From Lophium mytilinum (lineage: Eukaryota; Ascomycota; Dothideomycetes; Mytilinidiales; Mytilinidiaceae), in assembly GCA_010093605.1 (NCBI GenBank), contig MU004182.1, positions 1,211,032 through 1,275,031 of the forward strand: a stretch of DNA of 64,000 bases, read 5' to 3'. Below the pieces are notes generated by a model that was not told where the DNA came from, did not search any database, and saw nothing but the letters and a program-made list of their open reading frames with translations. Below, one piece after another: positions 52,661 to 61,019 of the stretch. Position 1 is the stretch's first letter, and every line of letters begins with the position of its first letter. A program made the translations under genes and the position numbers.

Positions 52661-53909
52661 ATGTCTTCGAATGCCATGACAGATGCCGGTAGACAGAATT
52701 TGAAGAGGCTCCTTGATATGTTAGAAGAGATGGATGATCTGGTTCTCGATGCATGTCGAGACGGCATGAACTACCGCTCAGATAGTGGTGTAGAGTTATC
52801 TATTCCAGTGACCGAGCTGGATTTGCGTCTCCTCGAAACCTCTCGCCAAGCCTATCGTAACTCTGATTATAAGCAAAGCGATATGCTTACACACATTTCA
52901 GCCATGCCATCGTTTACGAAGAATTATAACTCTGTCACTCTAGCGGTCCTTCGTTATCTCGCGAACACTCTACCGGTGCAGGCTCGCGAATGGAAACTAC
53001 GAATGGGTAATCTCCAAACCACGGGTGACCGAGCTTGGAGGCTTGCTGTGCCAGCAAGTCAACCAATCACTGCGGGAGGTGATGCGAAGGGTTTGAATGC
53101 TCTCATTGACTGAGTTGGTCTTTATGATCGTCTCCTCGATCAGCTGTATGCGGATTTAGAATCGCAGCAGAGAGACAAGTTCTCATATGAATTGAGAGAT
53201 ACTTTGTCAGTCATCTCCTCTTAACGCCTACTTCTACTAACCGGGTAGCTAGGAATGCCATATATGCTGTAATACAGACGCAAGGGCCTGAGGCGAGCTA
53301 AATGAAAACATAGTCAGCCTGTTCAAAGCCGAGATTCGGCTTCGAAGAGGAGCGCAAGGCTTGAACACGATTTCTCAAGAGACAGAGTCCGAAACCTCAC
53401 TGGCAGTGGCTGTAGAAACACATGCGGAGCCTAGTGTTGAAACGGGGAAGGTAGGAATTCCTGGACCTTATACCCACTAGCCATTATCTCTAACGTGGAA
53501 TAATTACCGCAGTACAACTCCACCATAAGCGCTTTTTTTTGCCATGACATTGCTATCAGCGCTCCTAGTAGCTCCAGCATTCGAGTATTCTTCACACCAA
53601 CCGGGTACTGTCAAAGACTCAGACTTTTGGTCCTTGGTCCAAAGCTCCACCATGCAAATTCTCGGACTAGTCGCAATCGCATTTCGCCTGCTGTCAGCTC
53701 CAAAGCTACCCAAACAGGCCTTGTTTTGGATTTGGGTGTTTATAGTCACTGCCTTCACTTGCCCCACCCTAGCGATTCCGTTTTATCTGTACTATCCAAC
53801 GGAGTGGAGTTCGGTGATGGCTTTCATCGGTTCTGCGGCGCAGGTATTTGTTCTCTTGCAGGCCATGTTTGAAACATCTCCAGCGGGCCCCAAACCGAAG
53901 AAAGAGTAG
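52661..53909 (+). pseudogene. Broken gene for a helical protein with C-terminal membrane segments
   Basis: From the ATG at 52661 a 150-codon frame (helical, Leu/Asp/Glu-rich) meets TGA at 53111-53113, but the same frame continues as VGLYDRLLDQLYADLES with good protein character. A GTCAGT...GCTAG intron near 53208-53252 leads to NAIYAVIQTQGPEA, then a one-base shift is needed to enter LNENIVSLFKAEIRLRRG, which runs to a possible GTAGGA donor near 53450. A run of eight T at 53533-53540 separates this from a last frame, 53544-53909, with about three hydrophobic helices and a PKPKKE end; one T fewer would fuse them. Three separate lesions argue for a pseudogene. A 36-base intron could remove the TGA, but that is unusually short. 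Family not recognised. Confidence 0.55.
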
Positions 53910-55492
53910 TATCGGGAGACGACTTTCCGCCAATCAAACTACCCGATAGGTTTGCGGTATAACTACCACGGCTTCTACTTGACTTGGATAGTGTGCTTCG
54001 ACGGCTCACAGTGCTTGCAGATCGACCACATCAAGCACCGAGTATGAAGGTGCAACGGTATCAATATTGAGGGAATGTGGGCTATATAGATGCTGACCTC
54101 AGCACATAGCCGACACGGCTGGGATTCTGTTACTCAAAACAATACTACTTCGCGATATCAAGCACTCTTCCTTTACTCGATTTATTCATCCACAAACCCG
54201 CTTTGTCGAAGCCACATTTAGGCTCAAACGCTATAATTACAAGCTCTCATCTCACGCCGATCGTTGCTTATCGCTCGCGACTGACAGGCCAAAAAACCAA
54301 CACAAGCTATTTGTGTTGTCAGCTCGGGATTGCCTACAGGCATCAGACGCCTGCTTGATTCGACGCGATGAGCAAGGATACACAAAAGACAAATCCATCC
54401 CTGCCGAATACGCAGTACGCCGATACAAAGGTACGCAGTAGGCACGACTGTCCTACCTAGGGGTTCACCAAAGCTATTATGCAGGCGAACTCTTCTACCG
54501 CATTATCACTATAATTCCACATGTAGCCCTCCGATATGGAGCAAGATCCTTCCAATCCAAGGGTTGGTGGTATGCAGCTCGTCAGACTTCGGAACTCAAC
54601 ACAGCTGAGGCATAATCAAATTAGCATTGCCTTATGATTTTCCAAGCCTGGCATCTCAGTAGCACCAGGACCGCTTACTCGCCTAGAAAGGCCCCCCCAT
54701 CAGTTTCGTATAATAATCCAGAACCGCGCCACACTGTTGGGCTGTGTATCTTCCTCGAACAGCCGGCGGAGTCTGAAATAAGATGCCGAGCTAGCCCGAG
54801 CGCATCTTAACCTATTTCAAGGACGACACCCCGTTTGAGACTACTGACCGAGGCATCGATCCAATTGACCGCCGGACAGTTAGTGCTTGCAGCTAGCACC
54901 ATGGATTCACACGATCGACGCTATTATCCTGGCACTGCACCGTGTAGGGATTCGCGGCTGGTGTCAGCCTCGACTGCTTGAGGACTGGACTGCGAAGCCA
55001 ACCCCGACTGCTTGATGATTCGACTGCATTGTCATCGCTTTGGCCACAGCTTTTTCCAGTTCCGCTAGTGGTAAGACGTGATACCCGGCGCTTTCTAACC
55101 CCCGACGCGCTTTTTACAGCCTCTGGCCGCATTTCGTGATTGGCGTGCAGGTGGCTGCGAGGGTAAGTTACGGTACTGGAAGCTGATGAGAGATATTCTA
55201 CTGGCCGGGGTAGCTTTTGCAGGGTTAAAGAGACTTCTATTACACGGCATCTGCGAGATACGCTAGCCACGACATGCGGCCATGCACTGTACCCCATATG
55301 AGGGGGGTCGAAAGCGCCTGGTATGTGGGCCTGCTATTTTAGTACCTAGACTTTGTCCGCCTCTATAAAGGGTGGAGGGAAGGGACGTTGAGGGCCTTTA
55401 ACTTGTAATCTAACTGCACCCCACCACTTCAACTACCTAGGAATTGCGACCACGTCTCTTGGCCCTTGATACTTTGTTCTATTGCCGTGGAA
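53910..55492. other. Intergenic, with one unexplained open stretch
   Basis: 1.6 kb before the O-methyltransferase gene. A plus-strand frame from about 54149 to 54438 (TFRLKRYNYKLSSHADRC and onward) lacks an ATG and continues past a TAG for another 60 codons (LSYLGVHQSYYAGELFYR). It is not recognised and may be a decayed gene or chance. The rest shows nothing. Confidence 0.35.
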
Positions 55493-56899
55493 ATGTATAG
55501 TCTCACTGAGAATTTCACAGAGCTGGCGGCTCAAATTGCTTCAAACACCGCTATCATAACCGAGTATCTCAAGAAAAACGGTCTTCCCGAGCCTGATTTC
55601 ACGGTCGATGCTGCAGGGGAACTACCTCAGGTACCAGAAGTACAAGAAGCGCGCCTGAACTTGATCGATGCTACCTCCAAACTCCGCCATCTCGCTACCG
55701 GCGCGGATGAGTACCTTCGGACAGAATCCTTCATTGTAAGACAGCGAGTTCAGAAGCTGGGTCAATAAACTGACTTAAACATTAGATGCACCACGACGAA
55801 GCAGTCTTAAACGTTTTTACGCAATTCAATGTCTGGTCTGCGGTCCCACAGCATGGCAGTGCACCAGTCGCTTCCATCGCATCGACCACGGGGTTACCCG
55901 AGGAAAAGCTCCGCCGCCTACTAAAGCACGCATTCACGATGGGACTCTTTGCTGAGACCTCACCGGGATCATGGGAGATCGTGCATACAGGAAGCTCGGC
56001 GTACACGTATAGAAACCCTTTGATTAAAGCCTGGGTTGGCCATAACCTCGAGGAATGCCTGCCAGCGTCCATCCGCCTACCAGACGCACTCCGCAAGTAT
56101 ACTGACAGCCAAGAGCCGGCGCACTGTGGCGTTGCTGTCAATTTCTACCCCGACGCTCCGTCAGATACGACGCTCTTCAACTGGTTTGAAGCCGCTCGTG
56201 AGGGAGAAGAGACCGGCTGGCGGGCTCGACGCTTCGGGGAAGCTATGGCGAGCTTTTCTGAAACAGGCAGTGCGGACATCGCACACGTTAACGCTGGATT
56301 CGACTGGGACAGTCTCGGCGAGGCAACCGTTGTTGATGTACGTCTCCTCACCCCCGAATGCGCTCACATTCATACTAAAACACTCTCAGATCGGCGGCTC
56401 TATCGGCCATGCTTCCATCGAGCTGGCTTCCAAACACCCGAAGCTCAAGTGCATTATTCAAGATTTCCCAGAGCTCGAATCGCGAGCCGACGCTCTCGTC
56501 CCCGCCGCACTCAAATCGCGCGTCACGTTCCAGGCCCATAACTTCTTTGAGCCGCAACCCGTCGTTGCGGAAGTGTATTTCTTGAAGCACGTTCTCCACG
56601 ACTGGTCTGACAAGTATGCTATCAAAGTCCTGAGGCAGCTCGTCCCGGTCTTGAAGGCGGGCTCGCGCGTCATCCTTATGGAGTGTATTGTGCCACCGCG
56701 TGGTGCAGTGCCGGATTCGATTGGGCGAAATATATCCGGGCTGGATCTGCAGATGATGGTGATGGCTAATTCCAAGGAGAGGAACCCGGAGGAGTGGACT
56801 AAGGTAGTCAAGGAAGCGGATGAGAGGTTCGACGTAAAGGCGTTCGTGCAGCCACCTGGGAGCGCGGCGGGAGTGATCGAGATTGTTTGGAAGGGCTAG
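55493..56899 (+). CDS. O-methyltransferase (class I SAM-dependent, fungal COMT type)
   Basis: Exons 55493-55735, 55786-56337 and 56390-56899 join in phase 0 to give 434 residues, the usual length. The N-terminal region (about 85-170) is the winged-helix dimerisation domain. The SAM-binding motif is VVDIGGSIGHASIELA at 263-278, with IIQDFPE near 287-293. The catalytic-His region is FLKHVLHDWSDKYA, with His335. GSRVILMECIVPPRG and LDLQMMVMANSKERN follow in normal order. The start at 55493 is the first ATG. Such enzymes methylate phenolic hydroxyls, often in secondary metabolism; no polyketide or peptide synthase lies in the window, so its substrate is unknown. Splice sites are clean and introns are 50 and 52 bases. 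Confidence 0.93.
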
Positions 56900-58037
56900 G
56901 AAGCTCAGTTGTGGTTGTCTGCTGATGGGGGGCATACATACGAGAGCGAATGATTGCCAGGAATCTCTGGCAATCATGTTTTTTGCGAATCTTTAGAAGC
57001 CAAATCTATGAGCTCAGGATCATGGCTCGTCTTTAAGAAGGGAATTGATCATACAATGAGATTACTGGTTCTCTGACTGAGGTCTCAACGATCGGCAAAC
57101 TGGTAGAGACCTTCGAGTTGACGAACAATGGCGCGGTGCCTGATCGGTTGCTGCAAGCCTTGCCTTCTTCAAATGAGCTGGATTCCGGGCTCAGCAATGG
57201 CTTTGTTTCCAACCGTTTCAGCTCTTTGTATTTGCTACTTCTGTATGGGTATCCAGCGTTGGCTCTCCTTTATTGAACCTAGCAACGTGATCATTGCGAG
57301 AAACATCACCGAACATTTCTGAAGGCCGAGCATATGTCATTGGTAGTATAGAAGGTGTGCTTCTTCTGGGATCTAGATGAAAACAGTCGTGGTTTGCTTC
57401 GCGGTGATTGTGACAAGCTCCTCTAGTAGTATACCAGCCCGAGCCCTGTAGTCCCTTCCCGCGCATGTGTACCCTTCCTCGTCATTATATAGCATCGTCC
57501 CCATCAATTAAACAGCAGAGACGAGTAAGCTAGGTCCAGACGCGCCCAGGTACTATCAATCGGGTCCAGGGGTGTTGGTTCCGGCATGGGAGCTGTATTG
57601 CGAGACCGTTCAGCTTCGTTACCAAAAAAAGGTCTTCGCAGTCATTCCATGGCGGAGTGTAGTCTTTGGTGATCCTTTATTATCCACGGAGCGGAGGCAT
57701 CGTGGAGACGTAGGAGGCGCTGAGACGCAAGTTGAGGTAGGCTACTAAAATCGTCGAGTCTCCCTAAGACACCGTCAGTGAACTGTTTTCTGCGCCTTCG
57801 AAGACAGACGCCAATTTCGCGTATTGCAACTTCAATCTCCTGGGCGAAAGATGTTCCTGTTGAAAGAGAGAGCCGTTGGGGGTGAAAGTGGTTGTGTTCT
57901 GAGCTTTGATGTTCGTCCCCCACACACGTCCCTGCCGCTAACACTCAAATTGGAGCCTGGCCCCATTCTTTCGCCTGTCCATTTTTACAAAGCTTATATA
58001 CTGATATTTTTTGGCCACAATCAAAATCACCCAGTAA
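56900..58037. other. Intergenic between O-methyltransferase and tRNA-Pro(AGG)
   Basis: 1.1 kb with the methyltransferase 3' flank. A near-perfect hairpin (GATTGCCAGG, AATC, TCTGGCAATC) just after the gene at 56950-56974 may be transcript structure. Short frames at 57128-57322 and 57642-57944 are not recognised. Confidence 0.45.
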
Positions 58038-58180
58038 GGTCTGTTGGTCTAGTGGTATGATTCTCGCTTAGGGTTCACCTTAAGTCGTTTGCGAGAGGTA
58101 AGCATCATCATCAAATCACTATTCAGCATTCCATAACTAACAACCTCATCAGGCCCCGCGTTCGAGTCGCGGACAGACCC
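58038..58180 (+). tRNA. tRNA-Pro (anticodon AGG) with two introns
   Basis: The mature cloverleaf is perfect after removing two insertions. Acceptor stem GGTCTGT pairs with ACAGACC (58173-58179); anticodon stem CTCGC (58063-58067) pairs with GCGAG (58091-58095); T stem CCGCG pairs with CGCGG around TTCGAGT; AGG is at 58070-58072. The first insertion, 58074-58089 (16 bases), is the usual tRNA intron after position 37. The second, 58098-58152 (55 bases), lies in the variable loop after position 45, begins GTAAGC, contains CCATAACTAAC and ends CATCAG. Its exact removal leaves the 5-base variable loop AGGCC. The A box is intact and the B box (GTTCGAGTC) is uninterrupted. The D arm and anticodon arm match proline tRNAs of other eukaryotes. 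Confidence 0.93.
58098..58152 (+). other. Spliceosomal-type intron within tRNA-Pro(AGG)
   Basis: 55 bases with 5' GTAAGC, branch-like ACTAAC about 16 bases before the 3' end, and 3' CAG, the same layout as the pre-mRNA introns in this window. The borders coincide exactly with the bases needed to restore the tRNA. No bulge-helix-bulge is evident by eye. Confidence 0.75.
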
Positions 58181-58192
58181 ACAATCTGATTA

Positions 58193-58208
58193 TTTTTTGC
58201 TTTTTTTT
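58193..58208 (+). terminator. Pol III terminator of tRNA-Pro(AGG)
   Basis: Runs of six and eight T separated by GC begin 13 bases after the tRNA end, the standard RNA polymerase III stop signal. Confidence 0.8.
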
Positions 58209-58891
58209 GGTGCTCTATATCATATATAGATATTAAGCAGTGTGTGTGTGTGAGAGCGGCATGTCTTTTTAGAGGTTAGATGGGATAGAAGAACAACCAG
58301 GGAATTCATTTTGTGGAAGTGTTACGGAGGTTCGCGTTTCGTGGTAATCTTTTGTAAGATGGGGTGCACTTTACGTAGACAGAGGAGTTGTGTCGCCCTG
58401 GAAAACGTAGCACAAGCCTTAGCAGCTTCTTGAGAGGCGTCTTTATATTTTCTCGAGGGGTGAGTCTAAACCTGTGCTGTATGTAACTCTAAGGCGAAAG
58501 CATTTCTTCGAGTTATCTAGCTTCGGACTTAATCTATAACCCTTAATTAAAAACGATATCTAGTTCAGCGGTAATGGCTATATCACAATGAAAGTGCATG
58601 TGGATCAAGTAGAGGATGCCCCGGCGTGGCATTACTCTTAAAGTCACTAATCGAGTCATAGATCTGTCAAGCACATATGGAGTTTGTTCACGACGCAGAA
58701 GTAAAGTGATGAAAGGTATGAACAAGAATTCGAGTACTCTATATATACCTTGATTGTTACAATACACTATGCCCGTCTTGGTCTAAAAATCCCAGGAAAG
58801 GTGGTATTTTGGGAGTTCGAATTAACTACCCTTAGTGTCTACCTTCTTAATCATGCGATATGGTTTCACGCACAAAAGAAGGCTGGCGGCC
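58209..58891. other. Intergenic between tRNA and dioxygenase gene
   Basis: A short GT run (58241-58252) follows the terminator. The remainder is the 3' flank of the TauD-type gene, with no recognised feature. Confidence 0.4.
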
Positions 58892-60140
58892 TTACTCTGC
58901 ATCCGTCGGCGCTACTGGAGGCGTGTCATTGACTTGAATACCGCCCCTCTTCTTTTCCTGGCTATCATGGAATGGTAGCTTCCATCCGCCCTCTGCCTCT
59001 GGCGTGCTCAACCATAGCCGCATCAAGTGACGGCGCGGAGCTGGGGGCGGGTAGTCCTTGTATGCAGTCCTAGCGTGTAGAACATGCTCGTTGGAGAGGA
59101 ATTGAATGTCGCCGATATCTAGAATCATATGCAAGCTGAGACGCACACAGGTGTCCTCAAGAATTTGGGCAGCACGTAGCTGAGCAGGCGAGAGTGGAGG
59201 AATGCGGCCGGCATCAGAGAAGCGGGTAAGAGATTTGACGTAGTAGGGATCCCATCTATGAGGTGAATTAGCTTTTGCGTGTGGTACAGCTTGGGCTTTC
59301 ATACTTGGAGTACACCCTCGGGTTCTCCCCTTTCTCCAAATAGAAGACCGACGTCTTTATCCACTCCTCCTCTCCCTTGCTGGTCTCCCCTTTGCGATCG
59401 AAATACCATTGCGGCTTCACTAGCTCCTCCGCAACATCCGGATGCTCCTGCTGCAGCACATTCCACACATGATGCGAACTCACCAGATCGCTTTCTCCGC
59501 CCTCGAGTGCTTTTGCTACGCAGAGAAGTCCTACGAGGTCACTGTCGTCGGCATGGAAGAATTGGCGCGCATTTGTGCGGTAGATCCGCACTTTATCGAT
59601 CTGGCTGCTGTCTTCTCCGAGATCCTTGACATGACCTAGGACGTGTCCGCGGCCGTTTTGAGATACGAAGTAGCCCAGATAAGTTCCTAGACCCATGTAT
59701 GCGACCGCGGATTTGCGAAGACCCCATTCGTCCACCGGAAAGCCTTTGAAGAGGAGGAATCCTTTGCCGTTGAGCAATTCGTGCCTCAAACTTTTAAGAA
59801 ATGTGCTGAACTCTGGGAGTGTGAAGTTCGACTGCGAAATCCCGGTCAACGGGGTTCCGGAGGCAATGAAGGCATCGGCGGCAGCGCTGATTTCAGCAAT
59901 CTCGGAGGCAGAAAAGGGGTGAGTCCAGCGTTCGGGGTTGCTGGCATAGTCTGCGGCGTCCCAGACTGTGGGGCCGGTGATGGTCTTGGGGAAGGCGGAG
60001 TAGGGTTGGAGAAGGTCGTAGAGGGGAGGGTGCTGGCCCGAAGTCTTGATGCCGTCTGGGAAGATGGATTTGGGGGCGGTAGACGGAGAGGAGAGAGTGT
60101 GAGGGGGTGCAGGTGCGGAAGCTGTAAGTGCTGGTGCCAT
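58892..60140 (-). CDS. TauD/TfdA-type Fe(II)/2-oxoglutarate dioxygenase
   Basis: Exons 60140-59305 and 59255-58892, with a 49-base intron (GTATGA...CATAG), give 399 residues from MAPALTASAP. An upstream in-frame ATG at 60242 would add 34 residues and cannot be excluded. The jelly-roll core shows LLNGKGFLLFKGFPVDEWG, then ARQFFHADDSDLVGLLC with iron ligands His196 and Asp198, and a distal EHVLHARTAY with His339 and the 2-oxoglutarate-binding Arg341. All three metal ligands are present, so it should be active. Fungal proteins of this group are annotated as taurine-catabolism-like or clavaminate-synthase-like dioxygenases; the true substrate is unknown. The two tRNA-Pro genes lie on either side of it. 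Confidence 0.9.
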
Positions 60141-60849
60141 TATGGGGTTTGGCTGTGGAGAGTTGACGTTTGTAACTGAATTAGATGAGTGACAGCAACA
60201 ACCAGTGATATCGAAGGTTGTACGAGTTTTACTTGTATTCAAGATGCAATTGAGAGTAAAGAGAACACAAGGGTTTTATATATCGGAGTACGGAAATGAC
60301 GCGACTCTTGCACATCCAACAAAGGGCGTCATAAGGCTTTTATGGAAAAAAGCATCTTACCCCTCCATCCACCCTTGGTACTACCGATGGCGAAATCTCC
60401 GAAGCACGAGCGAAGCACGAGCGAAGCACGATAACGGCAGATTTGTCCATGTAACTGCGTAGGTGGGATTGCGTGATTGAGACCTTGTCAGCACGAGATG
60501 GACCACTACTGGCGTAGTGGAGAAAGGGCGCGATGAAGTCAACCAAGGGTCCAAACCATGCCCCGCACCGAGCCGGACTATTCTGTGTGCCAAGAGGGGT
60601 GCCCTTGCCGGACTGCTTTGGAGGGGGGCGGGGAATGCTGGTACTCGTTAAAGTCTCGCGTCGTGACACAGTCCACCGCGCCACCATCACTTCGCAATTA
60701 TGAGTCAACGCCATATTCGTCTCCGTCCGCGCTTTGCAAAGAGATTTCAGCGGACTCAAAACCTTCTGAAGTGATGCAGCTTTCGGCTACCTCGAGTTCT
60801 AACTGTATAATGATTAGATAATTTTGACCAACTTCAAAAACATCAGTTC
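60141..60849. other. Intergenic upstream of dioxygenase gene
   Basis: About 700 bases with the dioxygenase promoter, a small tandem repeat at 60400-60432 and the 5' flank of the second tRNA gene. No other gene is recognised. Confidence 0.45.
60400..60432 (+). repeat. Triplicated 11-base tandem repeat
   Basis: Three consecutive copies of GAAGCACGAGC, the last with a variant end. Probably a small slippage expansion. Confidence 0.85.
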
Positions 60850-60991
60850 GGCCCAATGGTCTAGTGGTATGATTCCTGCTTTGGGTAGCACACGCTCATG
60901 ATTGCAGGAGGCCCGTGAGTACACACCACACCATCATGCTCCGGACTCATTGCTAACCATAACACAGCGCGTTCGAATCGCGGTTGGGCCC
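60850..60991 (+). tRNA. tRNA-Pro (anticodon TGG) with two introns
   Basis: Acceptor stem GGCCCAA pairs with TTGGGCC (60984-60990); anticodon stem CCTGC (60875-60879) pairs with GCAGG (60904-60908); TGG is at 60882-60884. The first insertion, 60886-60902 (17 bases), is the standard position-37/38 intron. The second, 60915-60967 (53 bases), lies inside the T stem between its first and second base, begins GTGAGT, contains TTGCTAACC and ends ACACAG. Exact removal rebuilds the variable loop AGGCC, T stem CCGCG/CGCGG and loop TTCGAAT. As sequenced, the T stem cannot form without removal, so the gene is either spliced here or dead; the perfect remaining cloverleaf favours splicing. The B box is intact just downstream of the insertion. 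Confidence 0.92.
60915..60967 (+). other. Spliceosomal-type intron within tRNA-Pro(TGG)
   Basis: 53 bases with the strong donor GTGAGT, branch-like GCTAACC about 14 bases from the end and 3' ACAG. Apart from these signals it is unlike the intron in tRNA-Pro(AGG), and it sits four positions further along the tRNA. Confidence 0.75.
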
Positions 60992-61000
60992 CGAAAATGA

Positions 61001-61019
61001 TTTCTTTTTGCATTTTTTT
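61001..61019 (+). terminator. Pol III terminator of tRNA-Pro(TGG)
   Basis: T-runs of five and seven begin about 10-15 bases after the tRNA end. Confidence 0.75.

Noticed and set aside
53111-53113. Programmed stop-codon readthrough at this TGA
   Set aside because: Further lesions downstream (frameshift and T-run) make decay or assembly error the simpler explanation.
58038-58180. tRNA-Pro(AGG) as a pseudogene because of the extra insertion
   Set aside because: Every stem is perfectly paired once the 16- and 55-base insertions are removed, the A and B boxes and Pol III terminator are intact, and the second isoacceptor shows the same design.
55493-60140. Secondary-metabolite gene cluster (O-methyltransferase plus dioxygenase)
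   Set aside because: No backbone synthase, regulator or transporter is adjacent, and tRNA genes intervene.
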